This document shows positions 1 to 9,121 of a stretch of 64,000 nucleotides of DNA, one piece after another. Source of the stretch: Mesoterricola silvestris (lineage in GTDB: Bacteria; Acidobacteriota; Holophagae; Holophagales; Holophagaceae); contig NZ_AP027080.1 in NCBI RefSeq assembly GCF_030295405.1, positions 186,001 through 250,000 on the forward strand. Direction: 5' to 3'. A program made the position numbers and the translations under genes. Every line of letters begins with the position of its first letter. The stretch's first letter is position 1. The notes beneath the pieces are model-generated. The model saw only the letters and a program-made list of their open reading frames with translations, was not told where the DNA came from and did not search any database.

Positions 1-2
1 TG

Positions 3-1787
3 GGGGAGGGGGCCCGGGGCCCCCTCCCCGCGAAGGCCGGCTTCGCCCAGGTGCGCCAGGCCCTGGCCGAGGGCCCGGACCGGGCCTTCCCCCTGCGGGC
101 CACCGGGGCCCACGCCATCGCCTACTGGGAATCCCACACCCTCACCCGGGAGATCCTCCTGAGCCTGCTGCTGAGCTTCGTGCTCATCGGGCTGGTGTAT
201 TGGATCGGCTTCCGCACCCTGGCCGGGTACGGCTTCGTGGTGATCCCCCTCCTGCTGGGCATGCTCTGGGCCCTGGGGCTCACGGGGTGGGCCCTGGGCA
301 GGCTCAACCTCATGGCCGCGGCCTTCGGCGCGGTGCTCCTGGGCATCGGGGACGACGTGGGCATCCTGCTCTTCAGCCGCTACCGGGACGAACGCCAGGC
401 GGGGCGCACCAAGGCCCTGAGCCTGCGCGCCGCGCTCCTGGGCACCGGCCCCGGCGTCATCGCGGGGGGGCTGGCCACGGCCACCGCCTTCCTGGCCTGC
501 GTGGCGGCGCCCTTCCCGGGCTTCCGGGACCTGGGGCTCACGGCCGGCCTGGGCCTCCTGGCGTGCATGGCCGCGAGCTTCCTGGTGCTGCCGGCCCTGC
601 TCCTGGCCCTGGACCGGGGCCGGGGCACCTTCGCCCCCGTGGCCCGGGCCCAGGCCCGCCCCGCCCCCATGCGCCCCTGGAAGCCCGCGGCGGCCCTGGC
701 CCTGGTGGCGCTGGGCGCCTGGGGCATCGGCTCCATGAAGTGGGAGGAGGATCTCCGCCGCTTCCGGCAGCAGGGCAACCCCGCCCTGGTCCTCCAGGAG
801 GCCCTGGCCCACGCCCTGGGCGCCGGGCTCCAGCCCCTGGCGGTGCAGCTGCCCCTGGACGATCCGGCGCGGCTGCCCCAGCTGTGGAACGCCGTGGTGG
901 CGCCCCTGCGCCGGGAGGGCCTGCCCATGCCCGAATGGAAGGTGCCCTCCCCCGAGCTCAAGCGGATCCTGGGTTCGGACACCTGGTACCGCCGGGCCCT
1001 GGACGAGGCCGCCGCCGCCGGGCTGGACCCGGTGGCCCTGGAGCGCAGCCTCACCGCCCTGCGCGCCAGCGTGGAGAACCCGGTGAACGTGCCCCGGAGC
1101 CTCCAGGCCCTCATGCCCCCGGTGACGGCCCCCGTGAAGCGGGCCCCCATGCGGCTCTTCGGATGGCACGCCGGGCCTCCGCCCCGGGAGGCCGCGCCGG
1201 CGGAGACCTTCACCCTCCCCCTGCGCCTTTCCGAAGGGGCCCAGGAGCGCATCGAAGGGGAGGTGGAGGCCGCCGGCGGACGCATGGTGGGCACCCGGCC
1301 CCTCTTCCGGGCCATCAAGGCGGTGGCCCGGGACGCCCTGCGCCAGGTGATCCTGCTGGCCCTGGGCGCCGTGCTGGCCGTGGTGGCCTTCTTCGGGCGG
1401 CGCCCGCGCTTCCTGGTCCTGGCCCTGGTGCCCCTGGCCGCGAGCCAGGTGGGGGCCCTGGGCATCCTGGGCTGGACGGGCGAACCGCTCACCTTCCTGT
1501 CCCTGGTGGCCATTCCCATCGCCCTGGGCGTCAGCGTGGACACCGCCATGAACCTCCTCCACCGGGCCCGCCTGGAGCCCCAGGCCGCCGCCCGCGTGGC
1601 CCGGGTCAACGCCGTGTGCGCCGGCACCACCCTGGCCGGCTTCGGGGGCCTGGCCTTCAGCGGCTACCGGGGCCTGCGCGGCCTGGGCCTGGCCTCCCTG
1701 GGGGGCGTGGCCCTGGCCCTCCTCGCCACCCAGTGGATCCTCCCCTGGATCCTGGAGCGGTGGCCCCTGCACCGGAGCGAACCGTGA
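3..1787 (+). CDS. RND/MMPL-family membrane exporter, 5' truncated
   Basis: The frame is open from the left edge, so the N-terminus and true start lie outside the window; about 594 residues are visible. The visible part has the duplicated layout of RND/MMPL exporters: a block of about five membrane helices (nt ~150-620), a soluble loop of ~230 residues, and a second helix block (nt ~1340-1780). Each block carries the family's polar motif, GIGDDVGILLFSRYRDE in the first and GVSVDTAMNLLHR in the second. Proteins of this family use the proton gradient to move lipids or other hydrophobic molecules through the inner membrane. A lipid or hopanoid exporter (HpnN-like) is possible, but the substrate cannot be read from the sequence. 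The stop overlaps the next start (GTGA), so the two genes are probably co-translated. Confidence 0.85.
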   Translation, partial: GEGARGPLPAKAGFAQVRQALAEGPDRAFPLRATGAHAIAYWESHTLTREILLSLLLSFVLIGLVYWIGFRTLAGYGFVVIPLLLGMLWALGLTGWALGRLNLMAAAFGAVLLGIGDDVGILLFSRYRDERQAGRTKALSLRAALLGTGPGVIAGGLATATAFLACVAAPFPGFRDLGLTAGLGLLACMAASFLVLPALLLALDRGRGTFAPVARAQARPAPMRPWKPAAALALVALGAWGIGSMKWEEDLRRFRQQGNPALVLQEALAHALGAGLQPLAVQLPLDDPARLPQLWNAVVAPLRREGLPMPEWKVPSPELKRILGSDTWYRRALDEAAAAGLDPVALERSLTALRASVENPVNVPRSLQALMPPVTAPVKRAPMRLFGWHAGPPPREAAPAETFTLPLRLSEGAQERIEGEVEAAGGRMVGTRPLFRAIKAVARDALRQVILLALGAVLAVVAFFGRRPRFLVLALVPLAASQVGALGILGWTGEPLTFLSLVAIPIALGVSVDTAMNLLHRARLEPQAAARVARVNAVCAGTTLAGFGGLAFSGYRGLRGLGLASLGGVALALLATQWILPWILERWPLHRSEP

Positions 1788-2848
1788 CCGATCTCAAGGC
1801 CCTCGTGGAGGCCCGCCTGGCCCAGGGACCCCTGCCCGCCGCGGAGGCCATGGCCCTGGCGCTGTACCATCCGGAATTCGGGTACTACCGGCGCGCCCAG
1901 GGCCCCTGGGGCTTCGAGGGCGCCGACTACTACACGGCCCTGGATCTGGGCCCCCTGCTGGGGGAGGCCCTGGCCGTGCGGCTGGAGCGGGCCTGGGAGC
2001 GCCTCGGCCGGCCCGATCCCTTCGTGGTGCTGGAGCCGGGGGCCGGGCGCGGCTGGCTGGGCCGGGACCTGCTCCAGGCCGCCGGAGGCGCCTTCGGCGC
2101 GGCCCTGCGCTACCTCCACCGGGACGACAACCCCGCCGCGGCGGCCGCGGCCCGCCTGGCCCTGGCCCCGCACCTGGCCTCGGGCCGGGCCCGCATCGTG
2201 GCCCAGGCGGAACCCCTGGAGCCCTTCCGGGGCGCCATCCTCTCCAACGAGCTCTTCGACGCCCTGCCCGCCCAACCCTACCGCTGGGACGGCGAGGGTT
2301 GGAGCTACGAGGCCCTCACCGTGGACGGCCCGGCGTGGTTGAGGGCGGAGCCCTGCGACGCCATCGACTGGTTCACCTCCCAGGCCGAGGGCGGCCTGGA
2401 GGCGGGCGACGGGGCCCCCTGGTGCGCGGATCTGCCCGGGCTCGTGGGGGACCTGGCCCGCGTCCTGAAAGGCGGGCTCTTCCTGGCCATCGATTACGGC
2501 CACACCGCCAGCCGCGTCCTGGACAAGGGCTCCGATCTGCGCCGGTACAAGGGCCACACCGTGGACGGCGCCTGGTGGGAGGAGATGGGCCGGGCCGACC
2601 TCACCGCCGACGTGGATTTCACGCGCCTGGCCCTCCACCTGGAGCGCGCGGGCCTGGGGGAGGCGGGCCACGTGAGCCTGAGCGCCTGGATCCGGGACCA
2701 CGCCCCCTTGGCCACCTGGGAAGCCGCCTGGCAGACCCTGGACGCCGCCTCCCGGGTCAAGCGCATGGAAAACCTGCTGCAGCTCACGCTCCCCACGGCC
2801 ATGGGCGAACGTTTCCGGGTGCTGGAGGCCTGGCGCAGTTGTGATTGA
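1784..2848 (+). CDS. MidA/NDUFAF7-type class I SAM-dependent methyltransferase
   Basis: This 354-residue protein starts at a GTG that overlaps the preceding stop by four bases. Residues 82-90 (LEPGAGRGW) form the SAM-binding motif I, and SNELFDALPAQ near residue 155 is the signature of the MidA/NDUFAF7 (DUF185) family. In mitochondria the family member methylates an arginine of a Complex I subunit during assembly; in bacteria the substrate is mostly unknown. The protein is cytosolic, with no signal peptide or membrane segment. A Complex I link would be attractive because nuoE and nuoF lie elsewhere in this window, but they are about 56 kb away and the connection is only a guess. Family assignment is secure; function is not. 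Confidence 0.85.
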   Translation: MTDLKALVEARLAQGPLPAAEAMALALYHPEFGYYRRAQGPWGFEGADYYTALDLGPLLGEALAVRLERAWERLGRPDPFVVLEPGAGRGWLGRDLLQAAGGAFGAALRYLHRDDNPAAAAAARLALAPHLASGRARIVAQAEPLEPFRGAILSNELFDALPAQPYRWDGEGWSYEALTVDGPAWLRAEPCDAIDWFTSQAEGGLEAGDGAPWCADLPGLVGDLARVLKGGLFLAIDYGHTASRVLDKGSDLRRYKGHTVDGAWWEEMGRADLTADVDFTRLALHLERAGLGEAGHVSLSAWIRDHAPLATWEAAWQTLDAASRVKRMENLLQLTLPTAMGERFRVLEAWRSCD

Positions 2849-2911
2849 GGACCGGACGCCGGGGGCGCGCGGGGGGATAGAATGGGGTCCCCCCCTGTTC
2901 CAAGGAGTCCC

Positions 2912-5041
2912 ATGTCCATCCGCAATCGCCTCTCCCTGGGCCTCGTGCCGATCCTGGCCGTGGCCGCCATGCCCCTTCGGCCGGAGCAGCCCATGAAGCC
3001 CACCCTCCAAGCCCTCCTCGCCCCCTGGAAGGGTCCCTTCGGCGGGGTGCCGCCCTGGGACCAGGTGAAGTCCGGGGACTTCGTCCAGGCCTTCGACCTG
3101 GCCATGGCCGACCAGCGCAAGGCCATCAAGGCCATCGTGGACAACCCCGCGGCCCCCACCTTCGAGAACACCATCGCGGCCCTGGAGCGCTCCAGCCGCA
3201 TGCTGGACCGGGTCAACATCCTCACCGGGGTCCACTTCAGCACCCTGAAGACCGGCGACGTGCCCCGCATCGAGGCCGAGGTCAACCCGAAGCTGGCGGC
3301 CTTCGCCGACGAGATCACCCAGAACGCGGGGCTCTTCAAGCGCATCGACGCCGTGTACGCGGGCCTGGGCAAGGCCTCCCTCACCCCCGAGCAGAAGCGC
3401 CTCACCTGGCTGTACCGCACCAATTTCGTGCGGGCCGGGGCCCTGCTCGACCCCGCGCAGAAGAAGCGCATCCAGGAGATCAACCAGGAACTGGCCACCG
3501 TGAACACGCGGTTCGCCCAGAACGTGGTGGCCGAGGAGAGCGAGCTGTTCACGGTCATCGATTCGGAAGCCGGCCTCGCCGGGCTCTCCGCCGACTACAA
3601 GGCCGGCGCGGCCCGCGCCGCGGAGGCCCGGGGCCTCAAGGGCAAGTGGGTGATCAACAACACCCGCTCGGCCATGGAGCCCTTCCTTTCCTACGCCGAG
3701 AACCGGGCCCTGCGCGAGAAGGTCTGGCGCGCCTACGTGAACCGGGGCGACAACGGCGATGCCCGGGACAACAAGGCCAACATCACCCGGATCCTGCAGC
3801 TTCGCTACGAGCGGGCCCGGCTCCTGGGCTACAAGAGCCACGCCCACTGGTCCGTGGAGCTGTCCATGGCCAAGACCCCCGAGCGGGCCGTGGCCCTCAT
3901 GGAGGCCGTGTGGAAGCCCGGCGTGGCCCAGGTGAAGGCCGACGTGGCCGAGATGCAGGCCATCGTGGACAAGGAGGGCGGCGCCTTCAAGCTGGCCGCG
4001 TGGGACTACCGCTTCTACGCGGAGAAGCTGCGCAAGGCCAAGTACGACCTGGACCTCAACGAGGTGCAGCCCTACATGCAGCTCGACAAGCTGCGCGAGG
4101 GGATGTTCTGGGCGGCGGGCAAGTGCTACGGCCTGCGCTTTACCCCCGTCCAGGGCCTTCCCGTGCAGCACCCCGACGTGAAGGTGTGGGAGGTCAAGGA
4201 CGCCAAGGGCGCCCATGTGGCCCTGTGGTACTTCGATCCCTTCGCCCGGGCCGGCAAGAGCTCCGGGGCCTGGATGAACGAGTACCGCACCCAGCAGCGC
4301 TTTGACGGCGAGACCAGCCCCATCGTCAGCAACAACTCCAACTTCACCAAGGGCGCCCCGGGCGAACCCGTCCTCATCTCCTTCGACGACGCCCAGACCA
4401 TGTTCCACGAGTTCGGTCACGCCCTCCACGGCATGCTGAGCAACTGCACCTACCCCGGCGTGTCCGGGACCAACACGGCCCGGGACTTCGTGGAGTTCCC
4501 CTCCCAGATCAACGAGCACTTCTTCCTGACGCCGGAGGTCCTCAACACCTACGCCGTGCACTACAAGACCGGCAAGCCCATCCCCCAGGAGCTGGTGGCG
4601 CGCATCAAGAAGGCCGCCAAGTTCAACGAGGGCTTCGTGACCATGGAGTACCTGGCCTCGGCCGTCATCGACATGAAGTTCCACCTGGCCGGGGGCGGCC
4701 CCATCGATCCCGCGAAGTTCGAGAAGGAGGAGCTGGCCCGGCTGGGCATGCCGGAGGAGATCGTCATGCGCCACCGGCCCACCCAGTTCAACCACATCTT
4801 CTCCTCGGACGGGTACTCCGCCGGGTACTACGCCTACCTCTGGGCCGACGCCCTCACCGCCGACGCCTGGGAGGCCTTCCTGGAGGGCAAGGGCCCCTGG
4901 GACGCGGCCGTGGCGGCGCGCCTGAAGGCCACCGTATTGTCCGTGGGCAACACCGTGGACCCCGCGGACGCCTTCCGGGCCTTCCGGGGCCGGGACGTCA
5001 ATACCGACGCCCTCATGCGCAAGCGGGGCTTCCTGAAGTGA
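2912..5041 (+). CDS. M3-family zinc oligopeptidase / peptidyl-dipeptidase (Dcp-like)
   Basis: The zinc motif HEFGH falls at residues 499-503 and the third ligand is probably E528 in the EFPSQ motif, which is the M3 (thimet/Dcp) arrangement. The length of 709 residues is normal for the family. The start chosen is ATG 2912, preceded by AAGGAG at 2902-2907; an upstream in-frame ATG at 2882 has no ribosome site. The first ~22 residues (three basic residues, then a hydrophobic stretch) could be a signal peptide, which would place the enzyme in the periplasm like E. coli Dcp, although some relatives are cytosolic. It degrades short peptides. It is followed by a hairpin, and it is not obviously in an operon with the ribosomal genes downstream. 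Confidence 0.9.
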   Translation: MSIRNRLSLGLVPILAVAAMPLRPEQPMKPTLQALLAPWKGPFGGVPPWDQVKSGDFVQAFDLAMADQRKAIKAIVDNPAAPTFENTIAALERSSRMLDRVNILTGVHFSTLKTGDVPRIEAEVNPKLAAFADEITQNAGLFKRIDAVYAGLGKASLTPEQKRLTWLYRTNFVRAGALLDPAQKKRIQEINQELATVNTRFAQNVVAEESELFTVIDSEAGLAGLSADYKAGAARAAEARGLKGKWVINNTRSAMEPFLSYAENRALREKVWRAYVNRGDNGDARDNKANITRILQLRYERARLLGYKSHAHWSVELSMAKTPERAVALMEAVWKPGVAQVKADVAEMQAIVDKEGGAFKLAAWDYRFYAEKLRKAKYDLDLNEVQPYMQLDKLREGMFWAAGKCYGLRFTPVQGLPVQHPDVKVWEVKDAKGAHVALWYFDPFARAGKSSGAWMNEYRTQQRFDGETSPIVSNNSNFTKGAPGEPVLISFDDAQTMFHEFGHALHGMLSNCTYPGVSGTNTARDFVEFPSQINEHFFLTPEVLNTYAVHYKTGKPIPQELVARIKKAAKFNEGFVTMEYLASAVIDMKFHLAGGGPIDPAKFEKEELARLGMPEEIVMRHRPTQFNHIFSSDGYSAGYYAYLWADALTADAWEAFLEGKGPWDAAVAARLKATVLSVGNTVDPADAFRAFRGRDVNTDALMRKRGFLK

Positions 5042-5043
5042 AT

Positions 5044-5066
5044 TTTCCCTTGCGGTTCAAGGGAAA
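5044..5066 (+). terminator. Perfect hairpin after the M3 peptidase gene
   Basis: TTTCCCTTG (5044-5052) and CAAGGGAAA (5058-5066) pair perfectly over nine bases around the loop CGGTT, starting two bases after the peptidase stop. No T-tract follows on the plus strand, so it is at best a weak terminator; it could instead protect the 3' end of the transcript. A possible -10 element, CATTCT at 5073-5078, begins seven bases beyond it and could belong to the rplU promoter. Confidence 0.4.
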
Positions 5067-5153
5067 GGATGACATTCTAGTGGACCTTGTCTTGGGCTCC
5101 CCAAGCGCGCCGGTCGTTCCAGGCGCCGCCCAAGCCTCCCTTGCGAGGACGTC

Positions 5154-5465
5154 ATGTACGCAGTGATCCAGACCGGTGGCAAGCAGTATCGGGTTTCCGA
5201 GGGGGACATCCTCCGCGTGGAACTGCTCGAAAAGGACCTCAAGGAAGCCGTGGTCTTCGACCGCGTCCTCCTGGTGGACAACAACGGCGAGCTGAAGGTG
5301 GGCAAGCCCACCGTCGAGGGCGCCACCGTCTCGGCCGAGGTCATCTGCCACGACCGCGCCAAGAAGGTTCTCATCTTCAAGAAGAAGCGCACCACGACCT
5401 ACCAGCGCACCAAGGGCCACCGCCAGGGGTACACGGAAGTTCGCATCAAGGGCATCCAGGCTTAG
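5154..5465 (+). CDS. rplU: 50S ribosomal protein L21
   Basis: The 103-residue protein begins MYAVIQTGGKQYRV, the standard opening of bacterial L21, and ends with the basic HRQGYTEVRIKGI tail that contacts 23S rRNA. Length matches the family. It is the first gene of the conserved rplU-rpmA-obgE order, with rpmA starting 27 bases after its stop. A 112-base gap upstream holds a hairpin and the likely promoter, so transcription probably begins here. Confidence 0.98.
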   Translation: MYAVIQTGGKQYRVSEGDILRVELLEKDLKEAVVFDRVLLVDNNGELKVGKPTVEGATVSAEVICHDRAKKVLIFKKKRTTTYQRTKGHRQGYTEVRIKGIQA

Positions 5466-5491
5466 GCCCGGGTTAGGAGAGAGGTTACGTC

Positions 5492-5752
5492 ATGGCACAT
5501 AAAAAAGGTGTAGGTTCCAGCCGCAACGGCCGCGATTCCAATGCTCAGCGTCTCGGCGTGAAGGCCTTCGGGGGCCAGCTGGTCACCGCCGGCTCGATCA
5601 TCGTCCGCCAGCGCGGCACCAAGTTCAAGATGGGCGTCAACGTGGGCATGGGCACCGACCACACCCTCTTCGCCAAGGTCGAGGGCAAGGTCCGCTTCCA
5701 GGACAAGGGCCAGCACGGCCGCTTCATCCACATCGACCCCGTCGAGGCCTGA
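5492..5752 (+). CDS. rpmA: 50S ribosomal protein L27
   Basis: The 86-residue protein starts [16 protein letters not shown], the classical mature L27 N-terminus that reaches the peptidyl-transferase centre. There is no Firmicutes-type cleavable N-terminal extension. GERMTDH-type core residues are represented here by [14 protein letters not shown]. It lies 26 bases after rplU behind a purine-rich ribosome site (TTAGGAGAGAGG) and is followed by a hairpin and obgE, the usual arrangement. Confidence 0.98.
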   Translation: MAHKKGVGSSRNGRDSNAQRLGVKAFGGQLVTAGSIIVRQRGTKFKMGVNVGMGTDHTLFAKVEGKVRFQDKGQHGRFIHIDPVEA

Positions 5753-5769
5753 TCCCAGGCTAATCCCGG

Positions 5770-5806
5770 TGAGCGCGCGGCCTTGAGAATCGGGGCTGTG
5801 CGCTCA
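5770..5806 (+). terminator. GC-rich hairpin between rpmA and obgE
   Basis: TGAGCGCGCGGCC (5770-5782) pairs with GGCTGTGCGCTCA (5794-5806) over 13 positions, two of them G-U, with an 11-base loop. It is followed by TCGTCTTTC rather than a true T-run. It may act as a partial terminator that lowers obgE expression relative to the two ribosomal protein genes, or as a processing site. Confidence 0.4.
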
Positions 5807-5825
5807 TCGTCTTTCAGGCATCCCC

Positions 5826-6830
5826 ATGTTCCTTGACCATCTGACCCTGCACCTGGAAGCCGGCCACGGCGGCGCCGGGGCGTCCTCCTTCCGCAGGGAG
5901 AAGTTCGCCGAACTGGGCGGCCCCGACGGCGGCAACGGCGGCCTGGGGGGCTCCATCAGCATCCGGGCCAACAAGGCCCTCAACACCCTGAACCCCTACC
6001 GCAACCAGCGCACCTTCCTGGCCGGGCGCGGCGGCAACGGCGCCGGCGGGCTCTGCTCGGGCACCGACGGGGCCAACATCGTCCTGGACGTGCCCCTGGG
6101 CACGGTCATCAAGGACGCCCAGAGCGGCGAGGTGCTGGCCGAGCTGCTCGGCCACGACCAGGTCGTCACCGTGGCCCGGGGCGGCCGCGGGGGCCTGGGC
6201 AACAACAATTTCAAGAGCTCCACCAACCGCACCCCCCGGCACGCCCAGCCCGGCGAGGAGGGCGAGGTGCGCGACGTGGACCTGGAGCTCAAGCTCATCG
6301 CCGACGTGGGCCTGGCGGGCCTGCCCAACGCCGGGAAATCCACCCTGGTGAGCCGCGTGTCCGCGGCCCGGCCCAAGATCGCCAACTACCCCTTCACGAC
6401 CCTGGAGCCGCAGCTGGGCGTGGTGGGCGTGGACGAGATCAACAGCTTCGTCATCGCCGACATCCCGGGCCTCATCGAGGGCGCCGCGGGGGGCGCGGGC
6501 CTGGGCGTGCAGTTCCTGCGCCACGTGGAGCGCACCCGCATGCTGCTGCACCTGGTGGACCTCTCGGACCCCGTGCTGGAGCCCGAGGAGGCCATCCGCA
6601 TCATCGAGGGCGAGCTCAGGGCCTTCTCCCCGGTGCTGGCGGCCAAGCCCTGCTGGCTGGTGGGCACCAAGCTGGACGCCCTCCAGGACGAGGACCGCCG
6701 GAGCCGCTTCGAGGCCCTGTGCCGGGCCCGGGGCCAGGAGCCCATCCTGATCTCCGGCGTCACCGGCGAAGGCATCCGCCCCCTGGTGTTCAGGGTGGGC
6801 AAGGCCCTGCTGGAGGCCCCGGGCGCATGA
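5826..6830 (+). CDS. obgE: Obg/CgtA-family GTPase
   Basis: The glycine-rich Obg fold fills residues 1-~158 (for example GGNGGLGG and [12 protein letters not shown]). The G domain follows, with the P-loop GLPNAGKST at about 165-173, the G3 motif DIPGLIEGA, and GTKLDA as the nucleotide-specificity motif near 278. At 334 residues it ends shortly after the G domain, so the C-terminal extension seen in longer homologues is absent. ObgE binds the large ribosomal subunit and links ribosome assembly to growth and ppGpp state. It shares an ATGA overlap with nadD, so the two are translationally coupled. Confidence 0.97.
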   Translation: MFLDHLTLHLEAGHGGAGASSFRREKFAELGGPDGGNGGLGGSISIRANKALNTLNPYRNQRTFLAGRGGNGAGGLCSGTDGANIVLDVPLGTVIKDAQSGEVLAELLGHDQVVTVARGGRGGLGNNNFKSSTNRTPRHAQPGEEGEVRDVDLELKLIADVGLAGLPNAGKSTLVSRVSAARPKIANYPFTTLEPQLGVVGVDEINSFVIADIPGLIEGAAGGAGLGVQFLRHVERTRMLLHLVDLSDPVLEPEEAIRIIEGELRAFSPVLAAKPCWLVGTKLDALQDEDRRSRFEALCRARGQEPILISGVTGEGIRPLVFRVGKALLEAPGA

Positions 6831-7825
6831 GGCGGGTCGGGCTCCTGGGAGGCACCTTCAACCCTCCCCACGCCGGACACCTGAAGCTCGCGGACCTCGC
6901 CATCCTTGCCCTGGACCTGGACGAGCTGCGCCTGGTGCCCACGGCCGTCCCCCCCCACAAACCCCGCCCGGCCCTGGACGGCGCCATGCGCCTGCGCCTC
7001 CTGCGGGACCTGCCCTACCCGGTGGAGACCCTGGAGGTGGACCGGGGGGGCGAAAGCTACACCGTGGACACCCTGGAGGCCCTGGCGGCGCGGGAACCGG
7101 ATTCGGCCTGGATCCTCGTCATGGGCAGCGACCAGATGGCGGCCTTCGACACCTGGAGGCGGCCCGGGCGGATCCTGGAACTGGCCTCCCTGGCCGTATC
7201 GCCCCGGCCCGGCTTCGGGGACGCCCCCGTGCCCGGCCTCCTCCAGGGGCGGTTTCGGGCCCGGTGGTCCGGATCTGCCGGGGAGGTGGTGGAGCTGCCC
7301 GGAACGGAGCTGGAGCTGGCCTCCACGGGGCTCCGGGAGGACCTGGCCCGGGGGGGGGCGCCGGAGCAAATTCCGTCTCAAGTTCTGGCTGTCATTTGCC
7401 GGGAAAACCAGTACCGTAATGTCTGTTTGGGAGAACGAATGACCCTAGAGCCTCGGCTCGCGAGCGTGGTGGAAGCTGCCCGCTCCAAGAAAGCCTTCCG
7501 GATCCGCCTTTTCGACGTCACCGGGATCGCCAGCTTCACCGATACCTTCGCGTTCATGTCCGGTTCCAGCGACCGCCAGAACCGCGCCATCGCCGACGCG
7601 GTGGAAGAGCAGCTGAAGGCCATCGGCACGCGTCCCCTCTCCCGCGAGGGCGAACAGAACGGCAACTGGATCCTCCTGGACTACGGCGACATCATCGTCC
7701 ACGTCATGGATGAGGAGACGCGCGGATTCTACAATCTGGAAGGCCTCTGGAAGGACGCGAAGGAGCTGGAGCTCCCGCCTGACGTGCATCCCTCCATTCC
7801 GAATTCCGAAAACCGGGAGGGGTGA
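6827..7825 (+). CDS. nadD: NadD nicotinate-nucleotide adenylyltransferase, in frame with RsfS
   Basis: Residues 1-~198 are NadD: the nucleotidyltransferase motif GGTFNPPHAGHL is at the N-terminus and STGLREDL (the ISSTxIR-type motif) near the C-terminus. It makes deamido-NAD from nicotinate mononucleotide and ATP. The frame then carries on without a stop through a short linker into a complete RsfS (ribosome silencing factor) from residue 205, giving a possible 332-residue fusion. NadD's own C-terminal segment is complete (it ends near YRN), so this is not simply a truncated gene. An internal ATG at 7439 with a good ribosome site could produce RsfS separately. A run of nine G near 7351 is in the right frame on both sides. 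The start overlaps obgE's stop (ATGA). Confidence 0.88.
   Translation: MRRVGLLGGTFNPPHAGHLKLADLAILALDLDELRLVPTAVPPHKPRPALDGAMRLRLLRDLPYPVETLEVDRGGESYTVDTLEALAAREPDSAWILVMGSDQMAAFDTWRRPGRILELASLAVSPRPGFGDAPVPGLLQGRFRARWSGSAGEVVELPGTELELASTGLREDLARGGAPEQIPSQVLAVICRENQYRNVCLGERMTLEPRLASVVEAARSKKAFRIRLFDVTGIASFTDTFAFMSGSSDRQNRAIADAVEEQLKAIGTRPLSREGEQNGNWILLDYGDIIVHVMDEETRGFYNLEGLWKDAKELELPPDVHPSIPNSENREG
7439..7825 (+). CDS. rsfS: Ribosome silencing factor RsfS (internal start within the nadD frame)
   Basis: From ATG 7439 the frame encodes 128 residues matching RsfS/Iojap. The core FRIRLFDVTGIASFTDTFAF corresponds to the family's strand-helix region, and GNWILLDYGDIIVHVM with FYNLEGLW-type ending is the hallmark C-terminal part. 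RsfS binds ribosomal protein L14 and blocks subunit joining during starvation. GGGAG at 7429-7433 lies five bases before this ATG, a normal ribosome-binding arrangement, so independent initiation is likely even though no stop separates it from nadD. Neighbouring nadD and rsfS are common; sharing one open frame is not. Confidence 0.9.
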   Translation: MTLEPRLASVVEAARSKKAFRIRLFDVTGIASFTDTFAFMSGSSDRQNRAIADAVEEQLKAIGTRPLSREGEQNGNWILLDYGDIIVHVMDEETRGFYNLEGLWKDAKELELPPDVHPSIPNSENREG

Positions 7826-7828
7826 GCC

Positions 7829-9079
7829 ATGCTCAATCAACACAGCGCATTCGACGCCATGCAGTCGCGTCTGCGCGTCGCGGCCGAACTGTACGGCCTC
7901 GAGGAGACGCTCTTCAAGGTCTTCATCGCCCCCATCCGCTCCATCATCGTCAGCTGCCCCGTGCACATGGACGACGGGGGCTGGGAGGTGTTCACGGGCT
8001 ACCGCGTGCAGCACAACGTGGCCCGGGGCCCCGCCAAGGGCGGCATCCGCTACGACCCCCGCATCACCCTCGACGAGATCAAGGCCGGCGCGGCCTGGAA
8101 CACCTGGAAGACCGCCGTGGTGGACGTGCCCTTCGGCGGCGGCAAGGGCGGCGTCATCTGCGATCCCACCAAGATGAGCGACGGCGAGCTGGAGCGGCTC
8201 ACCCGGCGCTACATCGCCGAGATCATGGACCTGCTGGGCCCCGACCGGGACGTGCCCGGCATCGACATGGGCACCAACAGCCAGGTCATGGCGTGGGTGC
8301 TGGACACCTACACCATGCACACCCGCAAGACCGAGAACGCCGTGGTGACCGGCAAGCCCATCTCCCTGGGCGGAAGCCTCGGGCGCACCGAGGCCACGGG
8401 CCGCGGCATCCTCATCTCCGCCCGGGAGGCCATGCAGCGCCTGGGCAAGCCCCTGGCCGGGGCCACCCTGGCCGTGCAGGGCTTCGGCAACGTGGGATCC
8501 CAGGCCGCGCGACTCCTGCACGAGGCCGGCGCGCGCATGGTGGCCGTCTCCGACCTCAAGGGCGCCATCCGCAACGACCGGGGCATCGACACCCACGCCC
8601 TGCTCAAGTACCACGCCGAGCACAAGACGGTGGTGGGCTTCAAGGGCGCCGAGCCCATGGACGCCAAGGACCTCCTGGCCATGGCCGTGGATATCCTGGT
8701 GCCCGCGGCCACCGAGAACCAGATCACCGAGGACAACGCCGCCAAGGTGCGCGCCAAGGTGGTGGTGGAGGGCGCCAACGGCCCCACCTCCCCCGAGGCC
8801 GACCCCATCCTCCTGGACAACGGCGTCCTGGTGGTGCCCGATATCCTGGCCAACGTGGGCGGCGTCACCGTGAGCTACTTCGAGTGGGTGCAGAACCGCC
8901 TGGGCTTCTACTGGCGGGAGCGGGAAGTGAACGAGCGCCTGGTGGAGTACATGACCCACGCCTTCCAGGCCGTGTTCGCCACCACGGACAAGTTCAAGAC
9001 GAACCCCCGCATCGGCGCCTACATCCTGGCCCTGGACCGGGTGAGCCAGGCCATGCACGCCCGGGGCTTCTACGCCTGA
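7829..9079 (+). CDS. gdhA: Glu/Leu/Phe/Val dehydrogenase family, glutamate dehydrogenase
   Basis: The 416-residue length and motifs are those of hexameric glutamate dehydrogenase. ARGPAKGGIRY carries the substrate-binding lysine, PFGGGKGG the catalytic-lysine region, and VQGFGNVGSQAA is the dinucleotide-binding glycine motif near residue 215. It interconverts glutamate with 2-oxoglutarate and ammonium in the cytosol. Cofactor preference cannot be decided by eye. It starts three bases after rsfS behind GGGAGGGG, so it may be the last gene of the rplU operon. An AT-rich stretch follows. Confidence 0.94.
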   Translation: MLNQHSAFDAMQSRLRVAAELYGLEETLFKVFIAPIRSIIVSCPVHMDDGGWEVFTGYRVQHNVARGPAKGGIRYDPRITLDEIKAGAAWNTWKTAVVDVPFGGGKGGVICDPTKMSDGELERLTRRYIAEIMDLLGPDRDVPGIDMGTNSQVMAWVLDTYTMHTRKTENAVVTGKPISLGGSLGRTEATGRGILISAREAMQRLGKPLAGATLAVQGFGNVGSQAARLLHEAGARMVAVSDLKGAIRNDRGIDTHALLKYHAEHKTVVGFKGAEPMDAKDLLAMAVDILVPAATENQITEDNAAKVRAKVVVEGANGPTSPEADPILLDNGVLVVPDILANVGGVTVSYFEWVQNRLGFYWREREVNERLVEYMTHAFQAVFATTDKFKTNPRIGAYILALDRVSQAMHARGFYA

Positions 9080-9121
9080 GGGCCTCCTGGCGCCGGATAA
9101 ATAAATAATTAATATAGGAGG

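Noticed and set aside
1664-4795. Very long minus-strand open frame, and many similar ones elsewhere
   Set aside because: It runs antisense to genes with clear motifs; high GC lowers stop frequency. Its translation is repetitive G/A/H/V sequence without motifs.
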